The position numbers and the translations under genes are program-made. DNA of 64,000 bases, from contig DAMALH010000016.1 of NCBI GenBank assembly GCA_032000125.1, positions 1 to 64,000 on the forward strand, written 5' to 3'. Positions 1-7,435 of the stretch are shown piece by piece (the first letter of the stretch is position 1; each line of letters starts with the position of its first letter). The notes under the pieces are model-generated. The model saw only the letters and a program-made list of their open reading frames with translations, did not search any database and was not told where the DNA came from. The DNA comes from Dryocola sp032000125. Lineage in GTDB: Bacteria; Pseudomonadota; Gammaproteobacteria; Enterobacterales; Enterobacteriaceae.

Positions 1-33
1 GCCCGACGAGCTACCAGGCTGCTCCACCCCGCG
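1..33 (-). tRNA. metV: initiator tRNA-fMet, 5' part only (cut by window edge)
   Basis: Read on the minus strand, positions 33 to 1 give CGCGGGGTGGAGCAGCCTGG followed by TAGCTCGTCGGGC. This is the acceptor 5' strand, D-arm and start of the anticodon stem of enterobacterial initiator tRNA-fMet; the window ends just before the CAU anticodon loop. In K-12 a metZWV cluster lies next to mltA, so this is probably the first gene of that cluster. Which of the near-identical copies it is cannot be told from 33 nt. Confidence 0.93.
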
Positions 34-46
34 TCCGTGGATGCGC

Positions 47-74
47 ACTATACTCTGCTCGCTTTTTGATGCAA
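47..74 (-). promoter_or_regulatory. promoter of the tRNA-fMet operon
   Basis: On the minus strand a -35 TTGCAT (74-69) and a -10 TATAGT (52-47) are separated by 16 bp. They are followed by a GC-rich discriminator (GCGC), the usual arrangement for stringently controlled stable-RNA promoters. Transcription would start a few bases before the mature tRNA 5' end at 33. Confidence 0.75.
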
Positions 75-241
75 CCCTTTTTTTAAAAAATGCTTAATTT
101 GCCACAGGCCGTTGAAAATAACGGCTTTTGGATTAATTTTTGTACACATCTGTTGCGGTGCGTATGCAACGCATTTAATTATCCCGAGGTGTTTGCTATC
201 TTCGCGTGGGGTATAGCGGCATAAACCAGGGCGAGGCATTG

Positions 242-1348
242 ATGAAAGGAAGTTGGATTAAGTATGTGGTAACAGGCGTGATGGTAGCAGCACTGGCGGC
301 CTGTTCATCTAAACCGACTGACAAAGGTCAGCAATATAAAGACGGCAAGTTTACGCAGCCCTTTTCGCTGGTTAACCAGCCCGATGCGGTAGGCGCGCCG
401 GTTAACGGCGGAGATTTCTCCGAGCAGGTCAATCAGATTCGCCAGGCCTCCCCAAGGCTTTTTAACAGCAAGAGCGACGTCTACGGTTCGGTGCAGCAAT
501 GGCTGCGGGCAGGCGGTGATACACGCCAGCTAAGCCAGTACGGCCTGGATGCCTGGCAGATGGAAGGGGCGGACAACTACGGCAACGTGCAGTTTACCGG
601 CTATTACACGCCGGTGGTGCAGGCGCGTTACACCCGCCAGGGCGAATTCCAGTACCCAATCTATCGTATGCCACCTAAACGCGGGCGTTTGCCGTCGCGC
701 GCGGAGATTTACAGCGGCGCGCTCGGCGACAGCTACATCCTTGCCTACAGCAACTCCCTGATGGATAACTTCATTATGGATGTACAGGGCAGCGGCTATA
801 TCGACTTTGGCGACGGCCGGCCATTAACCTTCTTCGGTTACGCGGGCAAAAATGGTCACGCCTACCGCAGCATCGGTAAAGTGCTTATCGATCGCGGCGA
901 AGTGAAAAAAGAAGATATGTCGATGCAGGCGATTCGCCACTGGGGAGAAACCCACAGTCAGGCTGACGTGCAGGAACTGCTGGAGCAAAACCCGTCCTTC
1001 GTCTTCTTTAAGCCAGCAAGCTATGCGCCGGTTAAAGGAGCGAGCGCGGTGCCATTGATTGGCCGCGCATCGGTGGCATCCGACCGTTCTATTATTCCAG
1101 CGGGCACTACGCTGCTGGCGGAAGTGCCGCTACTGGACAACAACGGCAAGTTCAGCGGGCAATATGAGCTGCGCGTGATGGTGGCGCTGGATGTGGGCGG
1201 CGCGATTAAGGGACAGCACTTCGATATTTATCAGGGTATCGGTCCGGAAGCGGGCCACCGCGCCGGATGGTACAACCATTATGGCCGCGTCTGGGTGCTA
1301 AAAAACGCGCCGGGTACCGGCTCTGGCGGCAACGTATTTAGCGGTTAA
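242..1348 (+). CDS. mltA: membrane-bound lytic murein transglycosylase A
   Basis: Outer-membrane lipoprotein that cleaves the MurNAc-GlcNAc bond of peptidoglycan to leave 1,6-anhydro ends. The 368-residue product starts with a short signal peptide ending in lipobox L-A-A-C (Cys21, next residue Ser, so outer-membrane sorting expected). The C-terminal 3D domain carries G-G-A-I-K-G and F-D-I-Y-Q-G; Asp at about 328 matches the catalytic Asp of MltA. The start at 242 was chosen over an upstream in-frame ATG (206) because it gives a proper lipoprotein signal and the usual family length. It lies next to the initiator tRNA genes as in K-12. Its terminator appears to be the repeated hairpin that follows. 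Confidence 0.96.
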   Translation: MKGSWIKYVVTGVMVAALAACSSKPTDKGQQYKDGKFTQPFSLVNQPDAVGAPVNGGDFSEQVNQIRQASPRLFNSKSDVYGSVQQWLRAGGDTRQLSQYGLDAWQMEGADNYGNVQFTGYYTPVVQARYTRQGEFQYPIYRMPPKRGRLPSRAEIYSGALGDSYILAYSNSLMDNFIMDVQGSGYIDFGDGRPLTFFGYAGKNGHAYRSIGKVLIDRGEVKKEDMSMQAIRHWGETHSQADVQELLEQNPSFVFFKPASYAPVKGASAVPLIGRASVASDRSIIPAGTTLLAEVPLLDNNGKFSGQYELRVMVALDVGGAIKGQHFDIYQGIGPEAGHRAGWYNHYGRVWVLKNAPGTGSGGNVFSG

Positions 1349-1375
1349 TGCCGCAAACTTTCCACCCTCTGACTA

Positions 1376-1674
1376 CGGGCTGTATAATCAGCCCGTAGGG
1401 GTACGGATAAACTCTTCCGACATTGAAAATTTATTAGCAGCAAAAAATTTATTCCTTCTGGTTTACCCCAAACCCGCGAAAACCACGCTTTTCGCGGGTT
1501 TGTCATCAATGTAGCGGGCTGTAAAATCAGCCCGTAGGGTATACGATTAAAGTTTTCCGGCATTGAAAATTTATTAGCAGCAAAAAACTTATTTCTTCTG
1601 GTTTACCCCAAAGCTGCGAAAACCACGCTTTTCGCGGGTTTGTCATCAATGTAGCGGGCTGTATAATCGGCCCG
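1376..1674 (+). repeat. locus A of the terminator-flanked repeat family: tandem hairpin-element-hairpin-element-hairpin
   Basis: Three near-identical hairpins of the form CGGGCTG-N6-CAGCCCG lie at 1376-1395, 1515-1534 and 1655-1674, 139 and 140 bp apart. They are separated by two similar spacers of about 120 bp. Each spacer contains GAAAATTTATTAGCAGC and a stem-loop with loop CCACGC (first copy 1470-1501, a perfect 13-bp stem; second copy 1610-1641, one mismatch). The spacer ends in TTTGTCATCAATG. Loop and right end match the elements at 11874-12013, 13466-13611 and 43191-43330, so this is a member of one dispersed family that has been tandemly doubled here. Confidence 0.88.
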
Positions 1675-1681
1675 TTTTTTA
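1655..1681 (+). terminator. Rho-independent terminator after mltA (third hairpin copy)
   Basis: CGGGCTG/CGGCCCG stem-loop followed directly by six T (1675-1680). Only this last of the three hairpin copies has a T-run, so it is the functional terminator for mltA. The tcdA start codon is 19 bp after the T-run. Confidence 0.75.
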
Positions 1682-1699
1682 TTCCCCGAGGAAATCCTG

Positions 1700-2506
1700 A
1701 TGTCTGTCGTTCTGTCCGATGCCTGGCTGCAACGCTTTGGCGGCACTGCTCGTCTTTATGGGCGCGATGCTCTGCAACTGTTTGCCGGGGCGCATGTTTG
1801 TGTCATCGGTATTGGTGGCGTCGGTTCGTGGGCGGCGGAAGCGCTGGCGCGTACCGGGATCGGCGCGATTACGCTTATCGATATGGACGATGTCTGCGTG
1901 ACCAACACTAACCGTCAGATTCATGCGCTGCGCGATAACGTCGGTCAGGCTAAAGCGGAAGTGATGGCCGCCCGCATTCGCGAAATTAATCCGGAGTGTC
2001 GTGTGACGGTGGTGGATGATTTTATTACTGCCGATAACGCCGCCGCGCTGCTCAGCCAGGGCTACAGCTATGTTATCGACGCCATCGACAGCGTGCGTCC
2101 TAAAGCGGCGCTGATTGCATACTGCCGGCGAAATAAGATCCCGCTGGTCACCACCGGCGGCGCGGGCGGGCAAATCGATCCGACGCAGATCCAGGTGACG
2201 GATCTGGCAAAAACTATTCAGGACCCGCTGGCCGCTAAGCTGCGGGAAAGGCTGAAGAGCGATTTTGGCGTGGTGAAAAACAGCAAGGGCAAGCTGGGCG
2301 TGGACTGCGTGTTTTCCACCGAGGCGCTGGTTTATCCGCAGGCGGACGGCTCGGTGTGCGCGGCAAAAAGTACCGCCGACGGGCCAAAGCGTATGGACTG
2401 CGCTTCGGGCTTTGGTGCGGCGACTATGGTCACCGCCAGCTTTGGTTTTGTGGCGGTTTCCCATGTGCTTAAGAAGATGATGGCGAAGGCGGCGAGAAGC
2501 GCCTGA
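1700..2506 (+). CDS. tcdA: tRNA threonylcarbamoyladenosine dehydratase (CsdL)
   Basis: E1-like ATP-dependent enzyme that cyclises t6A37 to ct6A37 in tRNAs reading ANN codons. The 268-residue protein has the ThiF/MoeB-type nucleotide-binding motif G-I-G-G-V-G-S near residue 36 and the D-M-D-D-V strand typical of the family; length equals the K-12 protein. An SD-like GAGG lies at 1688-1691 upstream of ATG 1700. It is convergent with csdE and csdA, whose sulfur-transfer products support its activity. A 9-bp inverted repeat overlaps its stop codon. Confidence 0.95.
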   Translation: MSVVLSDAWLQRFGGTARLYGRDALQLFAGAHVCVIGIGGVGSWAAEALARTGIGAITLIDMDDVCVTNTNRQIHALRDNVGQAKAEVMAARIREINPECRVTVVDDFITADNAAALLSQGYSYVIDAIDSVRPKAALIAYCRRNKIPLVTTGGAGGQIDPTQIQVTDLAKTIQDPLAAKLRERLKSDFGVVKNSKGKLGVDCVFSTEALVYPQADGSVCAAKSTADGPKRMDCASGFGAATMVTASFGFVAVSHVLKKMMAKAARSA

Positions 2507-2519
2507 TCATGCTTCTCGC
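2492..2519. terminator. inverted repeat between convergent tcdA and csdE
   Basis: GCGAGAAGC (2492-2500) and GCTTCTCGC (2511-2519) form a perfect 9-bp stem with a 10-nt loop. The left arm lies in the last codons of tcdA. There is no clear T-run on either strand, so termination is only likely. The structure sits 18 bp from the assembly gap. Confidence 0.5.
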
Positions 2520-2537
2520 GCGGCCTGGCGCACGGCT

Positions 2538-2547
2538 NNNNNNNNNN
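2538..2547. other. assembly gap (10 N)
   Basis: Ten undetermined bases. The gap removes the end of csdE and part of the tcdA-csdE intergenic region; ten is probably a placeholder length. Because of it, apparent reading frames running across this point on the minus strand are not real. Confidence 0.99.
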
Positions 2548-2964
2548 GGCTTGCGCCAGCGCCGCCAGTCCGCTGCTGCGTGATGCGCTAAGCTGGTTGC
2601 GCAGCCCTAATTCGTCAAACAGCGCCAGCGGATCCCCAATTTGCAGCTCCTGCGCCGTTTTGCCTTCAATCGCCGTTAATAAAACCGCCAGCAAACCACG
2701 AACGATGCGGCCTTCGCTGTCGCCATAAAAGTGCAGCGTGCCGTTTGATTCGCGCTGATGGCCGAGCCAGACGCGGTTTTCGCAGCCAGCAATTTCGATA
2801 TCATCGCGTTTTAAGTCTGCGGGCAGGGCGGGAAGCTGTTTGCCAAGCACGATCAGCTGTCGATATTTATCTTCCCACTGCTGCAGGGGGATGAACGTTG
2901 CGCGCAGCGTTTCAGCGGTAATAGCGTTGCCAAACGGATGCCCGGCTAAAAATCCACTCGTCAT
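2548..2964 (-). CDS. csdE: sulfur acceptor protein CsdE, 3' end lost in gap
   Basis: SufE-family protein that takes the persulfide sulfur from CsdA and stimulates its cysteine desulfurase activity. 139 residues are visible, against about 147 in K-12; the last few codons and the stop fall in the N gap. The acceptor cysteine is in the motif I-A-G-C-E-N-R-V-W-L, followed by G-D-S-E-G-R-I-V-R-G, both characteristic of SufE/CsdE. The ATG follows the csdA TAA directly with no space, so the two are translationally coupled. The 3' truncation is an assembly artefact, not evidence of a broken gene. Confidence 0.93.
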
Positions 2965-4170
2965 TTAATCCACCAGAATATCCAGCGCGCGGTCGATGGC
3001 TTTCACCAGCTCGTCCACGTCGCTTTGTGTGTTATAGGGGGCGAAGGACGCGCGAAGCGTGCCGCTCACTCCCAGCGCGGCAAGCAGCGGCTGTGCGCAG
3101 TGCTGTCCGGCTCGTAACGCGATGCCTGATTCTGCCAGCAGCGTTACCATGTCGCTGTGGTGAACCCCCGCGAAATCGAATGCCAGCAGGCTTGAGTCCT
3201 GGCAGCGGAAGCTGCGAAAGCCCGGGCGCTTCGCCAGCTCGGCTTCTGCAAGCGTTGCAAGCCCCCGGCTGTAAGTCTCCGCCTCAGCCACGTCTATATC
3301 TTCAAGCCATTCAAGCGCGGCGCTAAGGCCAATCACGCCGGCGACGTTTGGCGTACCGGCTTCAAAACGATAGGGCACCGCCTGCGTTTTGAAACCTTCA
3401 AACGAGACGTGGGTAATCATTTTACCGCCGCCAAGCCACGGCGACATCTCTGCCAGCAGGCCGGTTTTACCATACAGCGCGCCGATGCCCGTAGGTCCGT
3501 ACAGCTTGTGGCCGGAGAAAGCATAAAAGTCGATATCCAGCGCCTGCACGTCCGGCGGGCAATGCACCACGCCCTGGGCGCCGTCCACCATCACCACTGC
3601 TCCAGCATCGTGCGCAAGGCCGATAGCTTTTGCGAGATCCGGGCAGCCGCCGGTTACGTTCGACATCTGCCCCAGCGCCAGAACTTTGGTGCGTGAGTTG
3701 AGCAAAGCAGGAAGCTGGTTGAGATCGGCAAGGTAATCTTTACCAATCGGCAGTTTAACAATACGTGCCCCGGTTTGCTCAGCGACCATCAGCCACGGCA
3801 CGAAGTTAGCGTGGTGCTCGGCTTCGCTGACGATGATTTCATCGCCCGGCCGCAGGCGCGGGAGGGCGTAACACTGCGCAACCAGGTTGATGGCCTCGGT
3901 GGTGCCACGCGTCCAGATAATATCTTTGCCGGAAGGGGCGTTCAGCAAGGCTGCCACGGCTTCACGCGCCGCTTCGTAACGGGCAGTGAGGCGCTGCGCC
4001 GTAGGGAACTGGCTGCGGTGAACGTTGCCTGCGCTGAGGCTGTAAAATTGCTGGCTGGCGTCAACCACCGCCTGAGGTTTTAATGCGGTCGCCGCAGAGT
4101 CCAGATAGACGCCGGCATCCGCGAGCGCCGGGAACTGGCTGCGAAAATGGGCAGGGTTAAATGCTTTCAT
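2965..4170 (-). CDS. csdA: cysteine desulfurase CsdA
   Basis: PLP-dependent class V aminotransferase-fold enzyme releasing sulfur from cysteine (and selenium or sulfinate analogues) to form alanine. 401 residues, as in K-12. The PLP lysine is in S-G-H-K-L-Y-G-P and the persulfide cysteine in R-A-G-Q-H-C-A-Q. I took ATG 4170 rather than 4206 because it has the SD-like GAGG about 6 nt upstream and gives the family N-terminus (M-K-A-F-N-P-A-H-F). First gene of csdA-csdE, convergent with tcdA, with which it acts in ct6A37 formation. Confidence 0.96.
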   Translation of the reverse strand: MKAFNPAHFRSQFPALADAGVYLDSAATALKPQAVVDASQQFYSLSAGNVHRSQFPTAQRLTARYEAAREAVAALLNAPSGKDIIWTRGTTEAINLVAQCYALPRLRPGDEIIVSEAEHHANFVPWLMVAEQTGARIVKLPIGKDYLADLNQLPALLNSRTKVLALGQMSNVTGGCPDLAKAIGLAHDAGAVVMVDGAQGVVHCPPDVQALDIDFYAFSGHKLYGPTGIGALYGKTGLLAEMSPWLGGGKMITHVSFEGFKTQAVPYRFEAGTPNVAGVIGLSAALEWLEDIDVAEAETYSRGLATLAEAELAKRPGFRSFRCQDSSLLAFDFAGVHHSDMVTLLAESGIALRAGQHCAQPLLAALGVSGTLRASFAPYNTQSDVDELVKAIDRALDILVD

Positions 4171-4366
4171 AATGATCCTCGTTTCAATCCGTAGATCGTG
4201 GCGCATTTCTTACGGGTGCACAAGGTATGCGTAACTATCGGAATGTTCTGCTTAACCTGGAAAAGTTACAAAAGAGAGTTATGCTAATAATTGTTAGGCT
4301 AAGGTTTCAGCCCGTAAGCAGAAGAGATTTAAGTAGCATTAAACTCTATATACAAGGAGAAGAATT

Positions 4367-4594
4367 ATGAATAAGGCAGCCGCTATTGTATCTGCATGTA
4401 TGATGACTTTTGCTCTTGCAGCATGTTCCAGCCCGAACTACGTAATGCACACCAACGATGGCCGCACCATTGTCTCCGATGGTAAGCCCCAAACCGATAA
4501 CGAAACAGGGATGATTCAGTATAAAGATGCGAACGGGAACAAACAGCAGATCAACCGTACTGATGTGAAAGAGATGGTTGAGCTTAAGCATTGA
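4367..4594 (+). CDS. ygdI: small YgdI/YgdR-family lipoprotein
   Basis: 75-residue predicted lipoprotein of the DUF903 family; function unknown. The signal peptide ends in lipobox L-A-A-C (residues 17-20) with Ser at +2, so outer-membrane location is expected. The mature part has the repeating small beta-domain look of the family (Y-V-M-H-T-N-D-G-R-T-I and Q-Y-K-D-A-N-G-N-K). An AAGGAGAAG ribosome-binding site precedes ATG 4367. It converges on the gcvB terminator, only 9 bp beyond its stop. Confidence 0.93.
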   Translation: MNKAAAIVSACMMTFALAACSSPNYVMHTNDGRTIVSDGKPQTDNETGMIQYKDANGNKQQINRTDVKEMVELKH

Positions 4595-4603
4595 TAAGTG
4601 AAT

Positions 4604-4808
4604 AAAAAAAAGCACCGCGTTAAGCGGTGCTACATTAATCACTATGGACAGACAGGGTAAATGTACAGGAAGTGAAAAGGGGTAGCTTTGCTACCGGGGT
4701 CTGGAATGCCAGACCAATTGCAAACACAACAACACAACATCACAACCGTAAGCCAAAAGCCCTCCAGAACACGCATTCCAGACAGCTTTTCGTTCCGGCT
4801 CAGGAAGT
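4604..4808 (-). ncRNA. gcvB: GcvB small regulatory RNA
   Basis: Hfq-dependent trans-acting sRNA repressing many amino-acid and peptide transport mRNAs. The minus strand, from ACTTCCTGAGCC at 4808 to the T-run at 4604-4611, matches the 205-nt GcvB I remember from E. coli. It includes the G/U-rich R1 seed (GTTGTGATGTTGTGTTGTTG in the middle), the conserved CACTTCCTGTACATTTACCC segment, and a terminal GCACCGC/GCGGTGC hairpin followed by eight U. Position between ygdI and divergent gcvA is the canonical one. Confidence 0.97.
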
Positions 4809-4814
4809 GCCGCC

Positions 4815-4843
4815 ACTATAGGTATTTGCTGGTGCATCCTCAA
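4815..4843 (-). promoter_or_regulatory. gcvB promoter
   Basis: On the minus strand -35 TTGAGG (4843-4838) and -10 TATAGT (4820-4815) with a 17-bp spacer, ending 7 bp before the GcvB 5' end. In E. coli GcvA activates this promoter when glycine is high; the AT-rich stretch 4845-4930 between it and gcvA would hold the GcvA sites, which I cannot delimit. Confidence 0.75.
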
Positions 4844-4936
4844 CGGACAATTTATAATGGCTCAGATAAAAAAAACTAATAGGTTAATTAAGTTAACCTT
4901 TTTGTTAACAGCCATTAACATTTAAGCCCCTTACCC

Positions 4937-5854
4937 ATGTCCAAGCGTTTGCCACCTCTTAATGCGTTACGTGTTTTTGATGCCGCCGCACGTCACCTGA
5001 GCTTTACTAAAGCGGCCGAAGAGCTATTCGTCACTCAGGCGGCCGTTAGCCACCAGATTAAGTCTCTGGAGGACTTTTTAGGGCTAAAGTTGTTCCGTCG
5101 CCGCAACCGCTCGCTGCTGCTCACTGAAGAAGGGCAGAGCTATTACCTCGATATTAAAGAGATTTTTTCTCAGCTCACCGAGGCGACGCGCAAGCTCCAG
5201 GCCAGAAGCGCAAAAGGCGCGCTGACGGTAAGTTTACTGCCAAGTTTTGCCATTCACTGGCTGGTGCCTCGCCTTTCCAGCTTTAACTCAGCTTATCCGG
5301 GAATTGATGTCCGTATACAGGCCGTTGACCGTCAGGAAGATAAGCTTTCTGACGATGTTGACGTGGCTATTTTTTACGGCCGCGGAAACTGGCCCGGCCT
5401 GCGGGTTGAAAAATTGTACGCTGAGTATTTGCTGCCGGTCTGCTCGCCGATGCTGCTTACGGGCGACAGGCCAATCAAAACGCCGGACGATCTCGCGCAC
5501 CACACTTTATTACACGATGCTTCGCGGCGGGACTGGCAAACCTATACGCGCCAGCTGGGCGTGAGCCACATTAACGTGCAGCAGGGGCCCATTTTCAGCC
5601 ACAGCGCGATGGTGCTGCAGGCCGCCATTCACGGGCAGGGCATTGCGCTGGCGAATAACGTCATGGCGCAGTCTGAAATCGAAGCGGGCCGCCTGGTTTG
5701 CCCTTTTAACGACGTGCTGGTGAGTAAAAATGCCTTTTATCTTGTTTGTCATGACAGTCAGGCAGAACTCGGTAAAATAGCCGCATTCCGGCAGTGGATC
5801 CTGGCGAAGGCCGCCAGTGAACAGGAAAAATTCCGCTTTCGCTACGATCAATAA
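4937..5854 (+). CDS. gcvA: LysR-type glycine cleavage regulator GcvA
   Basis: DNA-binding regulator of the gcvTHP glycine cleavage operon and activator of gcvB. 305 residues, the family size. The N-terminal winged HTH spans about residues 5-65 (L-N-A-L-R-V-F, then F-T-K-A-A-E-E-L-F-V-T-Q-A-A-V-S-H-Q-I as recognition region), followed by the LysR effector domain from about residue 90. Divergent from gcvB, with overlapping control regions, which fits autoregulation. No strong Shine-Dalgarno is visible before ATG 4937. Confidence 0.96.
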   Translation: MSKRLPPLNALRVFDAAARHLSFTKAAEELFVTQAAVSHQIKSLEDFLGLKLFRRRNRSLLLTEEGQSYYLDIKEIFSQLTEATRKLQARSAKGALTVSLLPSFAIHWLVPRLSSFNSAYPGIDVRIQAVDRQEDKLSDDVDVAIFYGRGNWPGLRVEKLYAEYLLPVCSPMLLTGDRPIKTPDDLAHHTLLHDASRRDWQTYTRQLGVSHINVQQGPIFSHSAMVLQAAIHGQGIALANNVMAQSEIEAGRLVCPFNDVLVSKNAFYLVCHDSQAELGKIAAFRQWILAKAASEQEKFRFRYDQ

Positions 5855-5901
5855 ATAAATCTTCGCGCGGCCAGGCTGCGCCTTACAGTTAGGGTTACAC
5901 C

Positions 5902-6297
5902 ATGACCAGCCGTTTTATGCTGATTTTTACCGCTATCAGCGGCTTTATTTTCGTTGCCCTTGGGGCTTTTGGGGCACACGTATTAAGCAAATCTCTTGGT
6001 GTCGTTGAGATGGGCTGGATCCAGACGGGTCTTGAATACCAGGCTTTTCATACGCTGGCCGTTTTTGGCCTGGCGGTTGCTATGCAGCGCCGTATCAGCA
6101 TCTGGTTCTACTGGAGCAGCGTGTTTATGGCGCTCGGCACCGTTTTATTCAGCGGCAGTCTCTATTGTCTGGCGCTGTCACATTTACGCCTCTGGGCGTT
6201 TGTTACACCCGTTGGCGGGGTAAGCTTCCTCGCCGGATGGGTTTTGATGTTGATCGGTGCAATGCGCCTGAAACGTAAGGGCGCAAGCCATGAATAA
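5902..6297 (+). CDS. ygdD: DUF423 inner-membrane protein YgdD
   Basis: 131-residue integral membrane protein with about four hydrophobic helices and the DUF423 signature near the N-terminus (F-V-A-L-G-A-F-G-A-H, then Q-T-G-L-E-Y-Q-A-F-H-T-L). Function unknown. Lies 47 bp after gcvA and overlaps the rlmM start by 8 bp, so it is cotranscribed and probably translationally coupled with rlmM. Confidence 0.93.
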   Translation: MTSRFMLIFTAISGFIFVALGAFGAHVLSKSLGVVEMGWIQTGLEYQAFHTLAVFGLAVAMQRRISIWFYWSSVFMALGTVLFSGSLYCLALSHLRLWAFVTPVGGVSFLAGWVLMLIGAMRLKRKGASHE

Positions 6298-7393
6298 TAA
6301 AGTTATTTTGTACTGCCGCCAGGGCTTTGAAAAAGAGTGCGCGGCGGAAATTACCGATAAAGCAGGAAGCCGCGGCGTATACGGTTTTGCGCGTGTTAAA
6401 GAAAGCAGCGGCTATGTAATTTTTGAATGCTATCAGCCAGAAGACGCTGACAAGCTGGCGCGTGAACTGCCGTTTAGCGATCTGATCTTCGCTCGCCAGA
6501 TGATCGTTGCCGGCGAGCTGTTAAAAGATCTGCCGCCGGAAGATCGCATCACGCCGATCGCCGGGATGCTGCAGGGCGTGGTGGAGAAGGGCGGCGAGCT
6601 GCGCGTTGAGGTTGCCGATACCAACGAAAGCAAAGAGCTGCTGAAGTTCTGCCGCAAGCTGACGGTCCCGCTGCGGGCCAGCCTGCGTGACGCGGGCGTG
6701 CTGGCTAACTATGAAACGCCAAAGCGCCCTGTGGTGCACGTTTTCTTTATCGCCCCTGGCTGTTGCTATACCGGTTATTCGTATTCCGACAACAACTCAC
6801 CGTTTTATATGGGCATTCCCCGGCTTAAATTCCCGGCGGATGCGCCAAGCCGTTCAACGCTCAAGCTCGAAGAAGCGTTCCACGTCTTTATTCCTGCCGA
6901 CGAATGGGACGAACGCCTGGCAAACGGAATGTATGCGGTGGATTTGGGCGCCTGCCCCGGCGGCTGGACTTACCAATTGGTGAAACGCAACATGTGGGTC
7001 TCTTCCGTGGATAACGGCCCGATGGCGCAAAGCTTGATGGACACCGGGCAGGTGACGTGGCTGCGTGAAGACGGGTTTAAATATAAGCCAACGCGCAATA
7101 ACATCTCCTGGATGGTATGCGACATGGTTGAAAAGCCTGCGAAAGTGACGAGCCTGATGACGGCCTGGCTGGTGAACGGCTGGTGCCGTGAAACCATCTT
7201 TAACCTCAAGCTGCCAATGAAAAAGCGCTACGAGGAAGTGTCGCAAAACCTTGCGCAGATGCGTGAGAAGCTACAAGAAAACGGCATCAGCGCGCAGATT
7301 CAGGCACGCCAGCTTTATCACGACCGGGAAGAAGTGACCGTGCACGTGCGCCGTATGTGGGCCGCCGTGGGCGGCCGTCGCGACGAGCGTTAA
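6290..7393 (+). CDS. rlmM: 23S rRNA 2'-O-ribose C2498 methyltransferase
   Basis: SAM-dependent enzyme that methylates the 2'-OH of C2498 in 23S rRNA. 367 residues, against 366 in K-12. An N-terminal THUMP-like region precedes the Rossmann methyltransferase domain, whose SAM motif A-V-D-L-G-A-C-P-G-G-W-T is near residue 220; the acidic V-C-D-M-V motif and N-L-K-L-P-M-K-K catalytic lysine region follow. Overlaps the end of ygdD. Confidence 0.96.
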   Translation: MNNKVILYCRQGFEKECAAEITDKAGSRGVYGFARVKESSGYVIFECYQPEDADKLARELPFSDLIFARQMIVAGELLKDLPPEDRITPIAGMLQGVVEKGGELRVEVADTNESKELLKFCRKLTVPLRASLRDAGVLANYETPKRPVVHVFFIAPGCCYTGYSYSDNNSPFYMGIPRLKFPADAPSRSTLKLEEAFHVFIPADEWDERLANGMYAVDLGACPGGWTYQLVKRNMWVSSVDNGPMAQSLMDTGQVTWLREDGFKYKPTRNNISWMVCDMVEKPAKVTSLMTAWLVNGWCRETIFNLKLPMKKRYEEVSQNLAQMREKLQENGISAQIQARQLYHDREEVTVHVRRMWAAVGGRRDER

Positions 7394-7404
7394 CAGCAAA
7401 ACGG

Positions 7405-7435
7405 CAGGGTGGATGACGCAAGCTTATCCGCCCTG
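7405..7435. repeat. REP-like intergenic palindrome between rlmM and xni
   Basis: Arms CAGGGTGGAT (7405-7414) and ATCCGCCCTG (7426-7435), 10 bp with one T-G pair, around an 11-nt loop. It resembles the GGTGGAT...ATCCACC palindromes scattered through enterobacterial genomes. It lies between convergent genes and overlaps the xni stop, so it may also serve as a bidirectional terminator or 3'-end stabiliser. Confidence 0.5.

Noticed and set aside
1..74. Initiator tRNA as an integration site for a genomic island
   Set aside because: No integrase gene or second att copy is seen, and the flanking genes are core backbone.
1376..1674. ERIC or REP/BIME identity for the terminator-flanked repeats
   Set aside because: The length, the CCACGC loop and the ends do not match the ERIC or REP sequences I remember. 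Locus-specific flanking hairpins are also unlike them.
1679..2464. Long minus-strand frame opposite tcdA
   Set aside because: It is antisense to a clear tcdA gene, has no family features and reflects high-GC third positions.
2332..2547. Extension of csdE across the N gap to position 2332
   Set aside because: The frame passes through unknown bases and into antisense tcdA; the family length requires csdE to end at or in the gap.
4688..4879. 63-codon frame between ygdI and gcvA
   Set aside because: It lies antisense to GcvB and its promoter, with no ribosome site or homology that I recognise.
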